Source: Incurvaria masculella
Taxonomy: Eukaryota > Arthropoda > Insecta > Lepidoptera > Incurvariidae
DNA length: 64,000 nucleotides
Direction of reading: 5' to 3'
Assembly (NCBI GenBank): GCA_946894095.1
Contig: OX335651.1
Span: 9,260,501-9,324,500 of the forward strand
The notes under the pieces were generated by a model. The model was not told the DNA's origin and searched no databases. It worked only from the letters and a program-made list of their open reading frames with translations. This document shows, piece by piece, positions 1 to 11,520 of the stretch (within the stretch, counting starts at the first letter, position 1; each line of letters starts with the position of its first letter). The position numbers and the translations under genes were made by a program.

Positions 1-576
1 AATAGTTCTCAAAAGAGGCCAAACGGTCCCAATGGCTACCGAATCGAAATGCATTTTGTTACGTGCAACGGAAACGAGACCCAATAATTTTCACCCCATG
101 GTTCACATTAGAATGTCATCATGCTCGTCATTAAGGGCAAGTAGCCCGTCACAGCGACACCGTTAAGGGGCGGCGACGTTCGTAATTTGCCGTCAACGCC
201 CTCGTTAACTACGCTGTTCAGAAGCACGGATCGTATCTTGAACCGTAATTTTCCGAAAAGGAAATAAAAAAGTCGTTAAAGAAATATCCAGACCAAACAT
301 CTTAATTCAACTACTTATTTTTCAAATATTTATATTGTAAAAAATGTTAATTTAAATGCTAACATCGACATCTGTGCGTTTGGTTAATTTCATTTTCAAG
401 AAGTTATATCTGTCCATCCGATCTTCTCATAGCTTAGACTTTGACCTGTGAAATAAAAATAATTTTATTAGCTATGAATATTAGATATTTTATTTAGACG
501 TGCTTCTGTTTACAGGGTACACATGTAGTAGTTTGAGGATAAAATGGGCTATAGAAATATGATAACACTCAAATAT
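1..576. other. Intergenic sequence, nothing recognised
   Basis: AT-rich sequence with no convincing exon, RNA gene or repeat that I can match elsewhere in the window. Confidence 0.5.
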
Positions 577-850
577 GTTTTTATGGAACCGGACATTGAG
601 GCCAATACCGTCACGATTTAGGACATCAAACCGCATCCACTAAGGAATTAGGGACCATACCAGTACGTTCTCCTTAAATGAGCTCGGCTACATGTAACTT
701 TATTGAAAACAAGGTAAATTTTTCATTGTCTCTTCGACACTCTTTGATCCAATGGAATTGCACCAAGCCGGCTGGTTTAACACTAGACTATCACAAGTAA
801 GGAGGGAAACATAGGGTTCATTTTTGATCATTTTTCATGGGTTCCGAATC
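577..850 (+). repeat. Fold-back family, degenerate left arm
   Basis: Diverged copy of the arm seen at 40,691-40,925. In order it shows an ATGGAACCGGACATTGAGG-like terminus, GGAATTAGGGACCATACCAG, a GAGCTCGGCTACAT stretch, ATTTTTCATTGTC, and a GATCCAATGGAA stretch. No core or right arm follows. Open frames within these arms recur at every copy and are not genes. Confidence 0.6.
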
Positions 851-1069
851 TTTTAGTGACTTTAATCTCGGTTAAGAAATAAATCGGTGCATAGCCTGGG
901 GTTCGAAAAGACGGTCTTCTAACACAAAATACCACGGACTTAAACCTCCATAAGGTCCACGCAGATGGAACACTTATATTTCTAATTTACTTCAACCTTC
1001 AACGTCACCCGCAATTTAAATAAATTTAAAATAATAGCACCAAAAGCAAATTAATTTGTATACCGTGTT

Positions 1070-1210
1070 GTTGTGAGTGGTTCTGGTATCGATCGCGCAG
1101 CATCCCTCGAACCGCCCTCCTCCCCCCGGCGGGGCATCTCCCGTCTCCCTCTCCCGCGCGGGTCGACCGCAGGCCGTCGCCCTCGCACACCGCGCCAGCC
1201 TCCGTCTAAA
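1070..1210. other. GC-rich block, possible exon or promoter remnant
   Basis: About 140 bases are strongly GC- and CpG-rich in otherwise AT-rich DNA. Both strands stay open across it, as expected from composition alone. There is no consistent splice-site pair or recognisable protein, so no gene is called. Confidence 0.25.
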
Positions 1211-1375
1211 TTTAGAATTCACTTAATGCGGTACCTAGACCACCCCAGACAGCTCGGCTATTATGGTGCAGTTATCTCGTGTGACAGAGCTTACAGCTGA
1301 AGGTGGCAATTATCACAGCTCATCATTCATGAAATTTATATAAATCAGAATGATTTTTTTGTAACTCGATATCAA

Positions 1376-1560
1376 TGACTAACACCGCTTTCACGCAGGA
1401 AATCAATGCCATGCCAAGACCTTTGCTTTATGAGCACGGCTACATAAAACTAAATGGAAAACACGGACAATTTTTCATTGCCATTCATCCATTGCGATGG
1501 TGGACCCAAGCGGATTACCTAGGGCGTACAGTTAGGTATGGATTCCAATCCGTGGTAACG
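1376..1560 (+). repeat. Fold-back family, left arm
   Basis: Well preserved arm fragment. It carries the shared series ATGCCAAGACCTTTGC, TATGAGCACGGCTACAT, GGAAAACACGGACAATTTT, CATTGCGATGG and GGTATGGATTCC, in the same order as the 40.7-kb copy. The core and right arm are absent. Confidence 0.75.
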
Positions 1561-2379
1561 GTACTTACGCAAAAACTAAAAATTTTACATACAAATATTA
1601 TGTTTTGGAACACCTTCATCAACGCATAAAAACACAAAAAATAATGCAGATTGTCAAACGGCTGACTTCTTTTATACGCCCGTGTTCAAGCATAGGTTCA
1701 AGTAAAACTTTAGATAACGCTTGCTCAGGTATCAGCACTTTCACCAGGTACACTTTTTCTTATTACAAATAACGCCACCTTCAAAAAATTTATACTTTTT
1801 CTTGTTTTAGAGAAGGATAGTTTTGAAGACAGATCTTTACACTTTACCAATTATTTCTTTGTAACTGTGTTATTGTCTGCCTTTGTTTTTCCTCCCAAAT
1901 TAATTTAAAAAAAAAAATTTTTTTTTTCTACATTATCCCCTATGGGACCGAAGTTTTCACATTTTCACGCCAGCAGTGTCAATGTCTAAATCCTATCAGT
2001 GCTCTCCGTCCGTTGCGTTGTGGCTGCGTGCCATTCTAGCCAACTTGGACACCCGCCAACAGTGGCGACAGCGCATGTGGAGGGCACGGGTCATTCGAAC
2101 GACAAGCCAGGACAGCTTGTCTATAAAGACGTGATAAAGACACTATACAAACATATCAGCCGGGGAGCTACTCAGAAATCATATAGTGTCATTAGGTACG
2201 ATCACTTACTTATCTCGACGCAAGACATGCTTTCACATTACAAGTGCGACGATTTTGACGTTTACGAACGCGAGTAAAAAAGCTTTTTGCACTCGTGGTA
2301 GCAATTTCGAGTCCGAGTAAAACGGACGAGTGTGTGTTCGATGTTTCCATTTGAATTCGCAGCATTCAACATAATTGGA

Positions 2380-2470
2380 CGGCTACATTAAACTGATTAA
2401 TAAGCACCGACAATTTTCATTGCCAACTCGACCATCTTTCATTCAGTGCGATGGTACTGAGGCGGTCTGT
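2380..2470 (+). repeat. Fold-back family, short arm fragment
   Basis: Contains the GGCTACATTAAACTGAT, GACAATTTTCATTGCC, CGACCATCTTTCATTCAG and GCGATGGTACTGAGGCGG segments of the fold-back arm. It is truncated on both sides. Confidence 0.55.
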
Positions 2471-2552
2471 CACACTGTCATCTGACACGTGAGTGTGGAA
2501 GAAAACTGCTTCTAACTGCATGTACTCCTATCTTTCATATAAAAACTCTTAA

Positions 2553-2637
2553 ATCAAACTTGCATGGAATGACAATTTTGACGTTTTTAAGGTGAGGTCG
2601 CTCATGCGACATCTACAATAAGCTTTTAGTTTTCTTC
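2553..2637 (+). repeat. Dispersed repeat with small hairpin, copy 1
   Basis: About 85 bases nearly identical to 22,488-22,574. Shared blocks include TTTTGACGTTTTTAAGGTGA, the palindrome GTCGCTCATGCGAC and AATAAGCTTTTAGTTTTCTT. Similarity stops abruptly at both sides. The perfect GTCGC/GCGAC hairpin with a 4-base loop is the most distinctive part. Family not identified. Confidence 0.7.
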
Positions 2638-2639
2638 TC

Positions 2640-4240
2640 CATTGCGAGCGGTGGGAATTTCCTTTGCCAGCGCGCGCCCCCTTACCCGGCCGCGCCGCCA
2701 CGGTGCTCTAGTCTTTCTGAAACATCGAATAGGACGGTGCGCATGCGATCTCGTGTTTTGACTCCATTTGTTTTTGTAATACAACAAATGCACTCGTAAA
2801 TTAATCATTTAATAAATAATCAATTTAAATACCGACTAATTTTAATATTCACTTAACGCAACAAATAAACGTTAAAATACCAACCTGAGTCAGTATATAT
2901 CTACAGTATTACATGTAATCTGAACCACGGCCATCTTCAAAGATCGTCGGACCACCGCGGCGTCTCGTCACTAAGGCTGACCTAAGCTAACCTAACAATT
3001 TATTTTCCTCACTTCATTCGATATTTTTCCAACGTCCATTCATGGAGAAAATTAATAGTTATCTAAGTATGTGAATGAGGGCTACCCTTAAGGGCGTGAT
3101 AACACCTGATTGCATTCAAGTCCATAAGGGCGTAATTGAAACCATGTTTTATTATTTATAAAAAATACTACGACTTATTTTGGAATTTATAAAAGATCCA
3201 TTGATTGTCTTGTTACATTTGAAACCTACAACGGTAAAAATCTGACGCTCATATTCCGTGTTCAAACTTATTTTTTGATTTTTTATGAATATTTGTCTAA
3301 TTTTAGAATACAAAGCACCAGAGACTTACAGTTTTATCTTAAATTTGTGAATACAATTGCAAAGCACTAAAATTAGAATGATTTAATTGTTCTTATAAAC
3401 CATAACATTTCCCACGAATCTATTGTAACATGTTGTTACTTATGCGAGTTGAAAAATCTTTGGTTCCAAGAAAATGGGCGGTTCGTACGAAACAGTTGCG
3501 TAGGCGTCGAAGCTGAAGAAGGAAAATGAACGAAAATTCATCGAGTTAAAATAAGATATAAATATTTCTACCCAGTATTTCTGCGAATGAATCGGCACAA
3601 GATAACAAAAAGTAAAAAACTTGGTTGTATTTCGAGTGATTCGTCTATTATTATACAGGATTAGACCGAATGCCTCCTGGAGCGAAAGTACAAAAAAAGT
3701 AAAGATAGAACAGTCAATGGTCATGCCTATAAAATTTTATCATTTTCGAAAAACAAAATGCTAGAACCTTTAAAACATTTTTGGTTTTTCAAAGTATTCC
3801 CTCGACATTTTATGCACTTTTACATACGCTCGAACCAGTTTTTGAAACCCCACGGAAATTCCACGACAAAGTAGGGGTACTAATAAAAGTCGCCGATTTA
3901 AAAACCTCGATCTGTCTCAAATCTTTTTCTTAATTTTAGAAAGTAAAACAAATTTAGAGCTTAAATCAGGACTGTACGGAAGGTAGGCCAGAATTTCTAC
4001 GTTTTGCTGCCCCAAATACTCAATTGTTTGCGAGCGGTGTTCGATGATGCGTCTAAAACCAACCCAAAGGTCAGTTTCTAAAGCTCGGTGAAAACTTGTG
4101 GATTATTGGAGTAAGAAATGTTAGTTATAGTGGATTCCTTATTCGTATAATTAGAAGAAGAATTGCTCCCATATTTGTTTACAAACTAAAACAAAACAAA
4201 ATGTTTCGCGCGTTTTATACAGTCCTTTTGTAATTAAAAT
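2640..4240. other. Intergenic sequence, no gene seen
   Basis: Starts with a CpG-rich block at about 2,640-2,760 (GC-rich, no consistent reading frame). It continues as AT-rich sequence without an exon or matched repeat that I can support. Confidence 0.4.
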
Positions 4241-4242
4241 CT

Positions 4243-4408
4243 TACCAAATCAAACACTATTCGCATTGTCTGCTTGCTTTGTGGACATGTTGCATCCTCC
4301 TCATCACGAAGCCCGTCTTTTTCTTTGAAACAAAGAAGGTCCCAGAGCGCAATAGCACGGTTTTTTACCGTGCCCGCGAATGCGTTTGTCCCGCCGGGAA
4401 GGGCCACC
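4243..4408 (+). repeat. TTAA-flanked element, 3' fragment
   Basis: Matches the right end of the complete copy at 62,603-63,144. It has CTTACCAAATCAAACACTAT, GGACATGTTGCATCCTCCTC, GAAGGTCCCAGAGCGCAATA and CCCGCCGGGAAGGGCCACC, ending at TTAA (4,409-4,412). The left part is missing. Confidence 0.75.
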
Positions 4409-4412
4409 TTAA

Positions 4413-4887
4413 AACAATGAATACATTCTAAACTTATTATATGTTAAACTTATTGATGTCATGAAGCTGGTAATGGCCTCACATAGATGTGCTGTGCCCG
4501 CAATTTCTTGGCTAAAACATAGAGCGTGATGGTGTGAATAAAAGTCTGCGTCAAAAAAGTTAAAGATACAACAAGAGTCATTTCACGCAGAAGTCACCCA
4601 TTTATAATGTGTCCTAGAGATGACGACGAAGAGACATTTGAACGCAAAGTGAGTCACGTTTAGGCGCAGGCGGCGCGGCGGGCGGCGGTGGCGTGGTTCG
4701 AGCACGTTTCGTGTGATTCAAAGCGTGCTCCACTTAGGAATGTGAACAGCTATTTAAAACACACTGTTCAACAAATGCGACCCAGCGCCAGATTATATTT
4801 CAGGACTCGTTAAGTGAGATAGGTAAAAGAAATTAGCCGTAAATGTGACATGGATGACGCATGTACGGTACTTTGGATTGAAGTGAA
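4413..4887. other. Intergenic sequence with short GC-rich block
   Basis: No gene supported. A GC-rich stretch at about 4,660-4,720 consists mainly of GGC/GCG repeats. Confidence 0.35.
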
Positions 4888-5000
4888 ATTCTGATTTTTT
4901 AGGGTCCCGTCGCAAAAAAGCGAAAAAAGAGACCCTTATGATCTGGTTCTGGTCTGTCGGTCACACGAATTTGCCCCGAATTATTCTCCCATTAAAGGTT
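4888..5000 (+). repeat. Dispersed repeat, TTTTTAGGGT start
   Basis: Begins TTTTTTAGGGTCCCGTCGCA and continues with a GTCTGTCGGTCACA segment and CCCCGAATTATT. The sequence at 10,264-10,450 has the same order of blocks. The 56.8-kb repeat starts similarly. Probably the end of a non-autonomous or LINE-related family common in Lepidoptera; family not determined. Confidence 0.5.
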
Positions 5001-5067
5001 GTTTGAAATTCTGAAAATTTTTTGTTTGTTAATAATCACACCTACTGATTTGATACTAACACACTAC

Positions 5068-5275
5068 ATGGGAACGAAGAGTCATGCCTGGACCATCCAT
5101 GAACGGCTACCGTGTCCTGAATGGAAAAACGGATTTTTTTTTATTGCTATTTCCTTAATATTTCATTCAATGCGATGGTGCCGAACCTGGCGGGATTAAC
5201 CCTGCCATGTAGTTAATAAGGAAGGGTTCCTACAGTTTTTAGAATCCGAACCACGGCCAGCCTCATGGTCGAAAT
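5068..5275 (+). repeat. Fold-back family, left arm
   Basis: Arm copy with CATGGGAACGAAGAG, CATGCCTGGACC, GAACGGCTACCG, CATTCAATGCGATGGTGCCG, GGCGGGATTAACCCTGCCAT and AGAATCCGAACCACGG. It ends before the tRNA-like core. Confidence 0.65.
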
Positions 5276-5403
5276 AGTCACACAACCTTAACCCGACCGC
5301 GCTCAGAGTTGCTTTGCTTCGATTATTGAACGGCAATGCAATTCAATAACCGAGGCTGACTGAACGTAACTAAGTGATAGAAGGTAAAGCTAGATAATGA
5401 CTT

Positions 5404-5849
5404 ATACATACAAAGGTACTTCTCTGTTTCAAAGAAAAAAGACAGGTTCCATGATGAAGAGGATGCAACATGTCCACAAAGCAGAAAATGTTTGATTTGG
5501 TAAGATTTACGAAAATGTCAATTACAAAACAACGTATAGCTAAAAGTAAATCACGACCGCTGTAATAAAAAAACAAACATAAACCAAATTGATTTTAAGT
5601 CTACATTATGTCTAATGACTAATCTGCTCCAAAGTTATTGTATAAATAGCGCGAAAATTTTTAACTTTCTGACCTTATAACTTAGAAACCAAACACCATT
5701 TTACAATGCCAATGCTTAGGCCCATAGTCATCAGATATCAAGTGCGATCAAATAAAGTTGTTTTGAATATAATTTTGGATCTTTGATAAGAAATATGCGC
5801 ATGATCTTCTTTCCACGTTTGTAAGAGGAGTTGAGCGGGAAGGCCCACC
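5404..5849 (-). repeat. TTAA-flanked element, reversed copy, truncated
   Basis: Reverse-oriented relative of the element at 62.6-63.1 kb. It runs from the cancer-of-reading-frame-free block near CTTCTCTGTTTCAAAG to GCGGGAAGGCCCACC, and ends exactly at TTAA (5,850-5,853). The middle holds the same GATCATGCGCATATTTCTT and GGTTTCTAAGTTATAAGGTC stretches in reverse. The far end, near 5,404, is truncated. Confidence 0.7.
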
Positions 5850-5853
5850 TTAA

Positions 5854-6401
5854 GCGGGGCTAACGAGAACAATTAGAGGTAAAGAAAAATTTTAAGTAAT
5901 ATTTTTTATTTAACAAACGAATGAATGGTTCAAGATAAAAGTCATCAATGCTACAATTTGTATTAATTTTTTATTCTACCTTTCCCGCGTCCGTCACTGC
6001 GGTTCTTCAGAAATTGCTATAATATTTCTCTGGTCTGTATTATTTCAGTCAGGATTTAATTATTTCGAGACCGCATCGTAAAGCGGTCAAGATAAATAAT
6101 ATGAGAATCACGGACGCGCTGTGACGTCACGAGGCGAGTTTTCCTGAGAAAATGCCTTGCGCAATAACTCCGAGATGTTCAACGCATCGTTGGCCTTTCA
6201 GTGTGTTTATGTTACTTCAAACTCTGAAGTGATACAAAGAAGTTGCGGAAACAGATTTCTCACAACCATTTTAATGTAAGATTTATATAGGAACATTATA
6301 AAAAAATTACATATTATTTAAACTCTTTCAGTATACGTAGACAGTTCTACATGCATAGGCATTATAGAGGATATTTTTTATTTAACCACAGAATCAGGGC
6401 G
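5854..6401. other. Intergenic sequence, nothing recognised
   Basis: AT-rich, no exon or matched repeat seen. Confidence 0.4.
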
Positions 6402-6516
6402 CGTATTCTTGGCATTCAGTCATTGCGGTTTCAGTAGAGTTAACAGTAATGTCAAAGTAAATTCTTCTTCTGTTAACTCTACTGAATCCGCAATGACTGA
6501 ATGCCAAGAATACACG
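6402..6516. repeat. Near-perfect long hairpin
   Basis: Left arm 6,402-6,446 and right arm 6,470-6,516 are inverted copies of about 45-47 bases. They differ by one substitution and a 2-base indel, with a 23-base loop. The arm reads inward as TATTCTTGGCATTCAGTCAT, then GCGG, then CAGTAGAGTTAACAG. The high arm identity suggests a recent MITE-like insertion or inverted duplication. Confidence 0.85.
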
Positions 6517-7233
6517 TCCAGTAATATTCCGTGGAATCAGTAATCATTTTGCTTTCCGTATGAGCATAAAGTTTTAATACTTGAAGATACTATAAAAAAT
6601 AAAATGCTATGCAATTTCGAGGAGTTGACCAAGGTTAATCTTTGTTTTGCCCAAAAATGTTTTAGGCACATATAGTGAAAATTTACTCCGAAATAACATA
6701 CATTTGTTTATAAATCCGGGTTGTGAGATTCATTTATGTATGACTTCAAAGATCCAATGTTTGCTTTTTTACGGTCATGGTTATACATCAGTCTCGTCCC
6801 CAGTCGCTTTGTTCACATAATCATCCGAACTTTCAAAAATGCTCCTTTTAATTAAACACAGCGTTGCCAACAAATTGTTAAAATGGTTTCTAATCGGTTT
6901 TTCATTAACTGACGGACAAATGCAATGTTTTCTTGGGTATTCATTATCATTACGATATTTAATTTTGCAGAACATTCCATTTCTTCACATATTTAAAAAA
7001 GCGAAGATTTAAAATCTAAACATATGATTACACAAAACAAATTATTTACAAAATAAATACAGAATTTAAAAAAACAAGTTAGGTATATTGCTTAATATTG
7101 AAAGCAAGCAAGCAAGTTTTCTTTACATCAAATCATCCAACAGCTAATTTGTTTGCCCAACGAGCAAGGTTTTTTTTTTCTTAGTAGGTCCCTATTAGCT
7201 AATTTAGTAACATAGAACATTATTTCTGAGACT

Positions 7234-7313
7234 ATTTGGCCTCAAATTATTTATATGTATGAGACATGAGACAAATTATTTATATGAGACATATAAATAA
7301 TTTGAGGCCAAAT
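7234..7313. repeat. Perfect 24-bp inverted repeat hairpin
   Basis: ATTTGGCCTCAAATTATTTA-type arm at 7,234-7,257 is exactly complementary to 7,290-7,313. The 32-base loop contains a second copy of the AAATTATTTATATG portion, so the structure looks like a partial duplication inside a hairpin. Confidence 0.85.
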
Positions 7314-7635
7314 ACTCCATCTGCTCATATTCTAATCGAATTGTCGGTGAGGTACCTACGATGCTAAGTAACATCTTTAAATACATTTATTTTGAATTAA
7401 GTTTAAGTAAAGCTACTTACAATTAAGTAACTAACCAACTAACGACAAAATACCGACTTATTACCAAATTGGTCCTCTTCTCTACATTCCTTAATGCAAT
7501 TTATTGTCTTATTCACACACTTTTATTGAAAGCGTTGCTTTATGGTATTACAAATTCGCATTAATAATGAAAAATAAAGTCGAATCCAAAATTATCTGTG
7601 ACTAAAATTGTAAACAAGAAATGTATCACAAACTT
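7314..7635. other. Intergenic sequence, nothing recognised
   Basis: AT-rich; no exon or repeat supported. Confidence 0.4.
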
Positions 7636-7929
7636 CTAGATGCAAACAGATGATGCGATGCGGCCGACGCGGAGGACCCACTTTCTTCTGCTTCCAGCCA
7701 TCTCGCCCGTGCCCGCGTCGGTAGAGTACAGCGATAGGCGTGGAACGAGATAAAGAGAAACAAAACATGCCCGCAGCGTCCCAACTGTGCCGCTATTTTG
7801 ACCCATCCATTGAAAAGTAACCGTAACTGAGTTTTTTATGCCCCAGAAATAACACTCGTGCCGTGCTGCCTTTGAGTTTATTTTTCTTCGCCATGTTGGG
7901 GCCGATGGGTCGTCCAACCCGTGAAAACA

Positions 7930-8190
7930 TAATGTAGAGCTCGCGGTAGCGGTATGGATTGTTATAGGAATAGTTTTATTCGTCTCCAGTCAGTGGCCGA
8001 CGAGTGAGAGGCGCGCGCGTGCGAGTGGCGCTGCGAACTCTACCTCGCGAAATTATTCGAAAGAAACGTCAGTGAATTAAAACGTGTGCATTTTTAACAG
8101 TGAAGTAAACACGTTCGTAGAATATAATACGTGACGATGTTAAGCTAAAAGTAATGGTACATTCACAATCGTGGCAGCAGTTTCGGCAAA
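7930..8190 (+). promoter_or_regulatory. Candidate promoter and 5' leader
   Basis: A CpG-rich shoulder (7,640-8,050) stands out from AT-rich flanks. The arthropod initiator TCAGT occurs at 7,990-7,994, followed by a GC-rich leader and a short ATG exon at 8,191. No clear TATA box or downstream promoter element is visible. Inference only. Confidence 0.3.
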
Positions 8191-8225
8191 ATGACCGGGC
8201 TGAACTCTACCAATAAAACCAAATG
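8191..8225 (+). CDS. Candidate short first coding exon
   Basis: ATG at 8,191 opens a 35-base reading frame (MTGLNSTNKTK plus two bases) that runs into the donor-like sequence TG|GTAAAT at 8,225/8,226. It lies about 200 bases downstream of an initiator-like TCAGT in a CpG-rich leader, the arrangement expected for the first coding exon of a long-intron insect gene. It carries one potential N-glycosylation sequence (NST). I could not find a downstream exon with matching phase, so the gene and its product are unknown. It could also be a chance ATG in a promoter region. Confidence 0.3.
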
Positions 8226-9700
8226 GTAAATGCACGTATTATTAAGCGGCATAGTTCGCGAAAGGTTTTGTTGACATTGTCACGGTGTGCGGGAGCATGG
8301 TGAAGGTAGTTTTGTTGCGTTCGCGCCTGGGACCGGGAAGAAGGCTGGCGATGGGACCGGTTTGGTGAGCAGATGCACCGAGTAGACTGCTCACGGATTC
8401 GCTAGTCGTACCCGGTAGTCCCAGGGACCGTTACGTTTCGCTGTAGCGTAATATTTAATAGGTGAATGAAAACTGCTAGATGATATTAGTGCTGGATTAT
8501 CGAACCTGTAAAATCGCTAAACGTAATTTTGTAGTTTTTCGCATGCGTGTTTTTAACTCTGTAATTTCCGTGCGCTGTGCTGTGCACTTTGCCCTACCTA
8601 AGTTACTGCTACGCCACCATACATAATTTAAAATGGTATTTAGTTTTGGGCTGTCGTAGCTATGCTACGCGCATTTTGCCTCAAACGTAGATTTAAATAT
8701 ACAATCCAAAACTCTTAGCACCGTTATTTTTCCACTTGCTCCTACAGTGAACAAAAGATTGATAATATCTAGTACGAATGACGCATCTTTAAAATGTTCC
8801 AACAAATCGAGGTATACCTTTGTCAGAATAATACTCTACACAAAAGCACTTTGGTGGCACCTTTTGTGATTCAAATCGACAATAATGAAACTCGAAGAAA
8901 TTAAGTTTAAATGTATACTTTGGATATTTCTACATAATGAATAAAAATATCTGTGCGTATAATTTTTGGTCACCTGAGGTTTACTGATCGTTTTTACCAA
9001 CAAAATCTCGTTGTTGGTAAGAACTAATTTGAATGAAACATGAAAAATATTATAAATATAATGTCATTGCAACCAGCATTCTATGCTAATTTAAAGTAGG
9101 CAAGTTATTAACACAGAAATCTAAGTTGTTTTAATTTTAAAATAAAAGATTGAAAAGCATTTAAAAAAATATAATAATTCGATTTTAAATTATTTTCCTC
9201 ATTGATATTATAGCCTTACTAAATTAAATATTGTTATCGCTGCTATAAATATATTGTTCAAGAACATGACTTTATCTTGTGTTCTCTTCACTCGTGTAAA
9301 CACGTCTTGGTAAATATTATTGCTAAAAAGTGGTCACACGATCGGTTCCGTGTGACATTCTAAGTTTTTTCTTAGGTAGGTAGGTACCTAACTGCCTAAA
9401 CGGAGTACCTAAGTTGTTGAAAAAGAGTTTGAGTCTTATGACAGAGATTGCTTTATAATTTATTAATTCTTGCATCATTTATATATTTTTTTCTAAATTT
9501 CCAGCTTAATTTTAGAAAATATAAATATTGTTTCATCTCATAGCGGGATTAATCTTTGGTCATAGTTATGTATTGTAGAATAATCAGCACATCGCAATAG
9601 AAACATTATTCAGAGTTTCCAAACATGCAATAACATTTTCAGCTCAATATTGGGGAGGAATTGCTTCTATTAGAAAATAAGATATGCATTCATTGACTTA
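8226..9700. other. Non-coding stretch, probable intron or intergenic
   Basis: GC-moderate to about 8,450, then strongly AT-rich. No further exon is supported. Confidence 0.4.
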
Positions 9701-9710
9701 CGTACCTATT

Positions 9711-9770
9711 TGTCTTGTTATCTCAGTGGTTAGAGCAGCGAACATGTAACTCGTAGGTAGGCGATGATAA
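9711..9770 (+). repeat. Degenerate tRNA-like (SINE-type) fragment
   Basis: TTATCTCAGTGGTTAGAGCA resembles a tRNA D-arm/A-box. It is followed by CATGTAACTCGTAGGTAGG, which aligns with the anticodon and T-arm part of the 37.56-kb copy. The B box is eroded. A dispersed tRNA-derived family is more likely than a functional tRNA. Confidence 0.5.
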
Positions 9771-10263
9771 TTAATATTTTCTATCAATTTTCAACACGGT
9801 TTTTAGATACCAATAGTTAAGAAAGATTGCATTTTTTTAAACCGAACCTTTTTCCCGGGACCACGATTGGATCCATTTAAAGCGTCTCGAGTTTAGGAAT
9901 GTTAAATACTAAACATTTAATTTTATAGAAAAATGTCAATCAGAAGTTATCTTTTGAATTTACCTTTACCTAACTACATCCCTCATTCAAATGTTAGGGT
10001 TTAACAATTATGTTCACTGCAACTAAGCAATTAGGTATTATATCCAACTCAAAATAGACTTAACATTGACCTATGCGTTATGTAACAATTCGGTAAAAGT
10101 GAAAATTTAAAATTACATTATTACATATATGTATTTATAGGACGCCGACCGTGCGACATACCCCGAGCCAGTTAGGGTGGCTTTATGTGACGTGATTATA
10201 ATCAAAAATAGAAATTGATTAAATGGTCTGCCATCCTGGAATACGTAACCAATCTAAATTTCC
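9771..10263. other. Non-coding stretch, nothing recognised
   Basis: AT-rich; no feature supported. Confidence 0.35.
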
Positions 10264-10450
10264 AAGGTTTTTAGGGTACCGTCGCAAAAAGAAAAAAGTA
10301 GGACGCTGGAACTGGTGTCGTTCGGTTTGTCGGTCACATGCATGTTGTCCCGAATTGTTTTCCTATAAACTGTAGTTTGAAAAAAATCTGAAAAAATATG
10401 TAGTAATCTAGTTGTGCATTACCTAATTACTTTTGCTCAAAACATCATAT
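10264..10450 (+). repeat. Dispersed repeat, TTTTTAGGGT start, copy 2
   Basis: Starts TTTTTAGGGTACCGTCGCAA and contains the TTTGTCGGTCACATGCA and TTGTCCCGAATTGTTTTCC blocks shared with 4,888-5,000. Same unclassified family. Confidence 0.5.
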
Positions 10451-10605
10451 ATTTGAGAAAATGCTAGATTTTTTGTATGAAATTGCAAAATAATCATCAG
10501 GCGAGGGCGAATTCCTTGTCCAGCAGTGACGGGACCCTCGGCACGTGAGTACTTTCCCGCTTGACCCACATATCGACAGAGGCTTCACCAGAGGCCCTAG
10601 TCCCA

Positions 10606-10925
10606 CTTGTCTCCTAAATTGGCGTTTACGCCAAACCGATCGACAAGCCTTTTCAAATGTTAGGAGAAAATGAAGAGCGCACGCAGTGGGCGTTCAGCGA
10701 ACTAAACTTTGCGAGTCCGAGTTTGATTTGATAGCTTACTTACCGTCGCCGTAATTTACGTCGACGTTACCGTTTACGCCGATCGCGTTTTCATACAAAT
10801 CGGAAGTCCGAGTTTGATTTTGACTACATGAAAAAGTAAAACCACAGAATAAGTAGTGAAGACTTGTATGGAATTTGACGTTTTTACGGAACTTCGAAGT
10901 TACGTAAACGCCAATTTAGGTGAAA
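10606..10925 (+). mobile_element. ~330-bp MITE (CACCTAAATTGGCGTTTACG ends), copy 1
   Basis: Terminal inverted repeats: CTAAATTGGCGTTTACG on the left and CGTAAACGCCAATTTAG on the right. Shared internal landmarks include CGAACTAA, a GAGTCCGAGTTTGATTTGA block, CGTCGACGTT, GCGTTTTCATACAAATCGGA and AAACCACAGAATA. Four copies lie in the window. No coding capacity, so it is non-autonomous. Confidence 0.8.
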
Positions 10926-10929
10926 ACTA

Positions 10930-11520
10930 GAACTGACCACTCAGAACATCTTCGGTTTAATTATATAGCGGCTTCAAACCGCCCTCAGCGTGTGATTATA
11001 ACGTACAAGAACGCTGCCAAGTGGATGGGCGGATAGGAGGGAGGCACTCTTCCGCCCATCGACTTGGCTACTATTTTCAGTCGGTGCTTTTCGATTTTCA
11101 GCTTTGTGAATATGATTTTAGCTGTGCATTGGTAATGCTAACAAGTTATAAAAATAACTACACTCTCATAAAGGAATATAAAGGGGTTTATTTTCATACA
11201 ATTCAAATCAATCATTTATTCGGTGATAATGAAAATTAATCAATACGATATAAAATTACATTTTACACTTCGTCATAAGGAATACAAATAAATATCAAAA
11301 TATGCAATCAATATTAAAATAATTGATTAAATTTTTTTTTTTGATCACAATATAATTATTCTGAGATAGACATTATACACGGTTTATAATAGATTAAGAA
11401 ATTAAAGTTAAATTAAATAGATTAAATTACTCTCTCTTATTATTATCTCTTTAAACAATTGCAAACATTCCCAATAAATACTTATCTATAACATAAAATT
11501 AAAATTAAAAATATTTAAGC
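10930..11520. other. Non-coding stretch, nothing recognised
   Basis: AT-rich from about 11,100; no exon supported. Confidence 0.35.

Noticed and set aside
2553..2637. Helitron 3' end
   Set aside because: The hairpin is not followed by CTRR at the usual distance and no Rep/helicase sequence is present.
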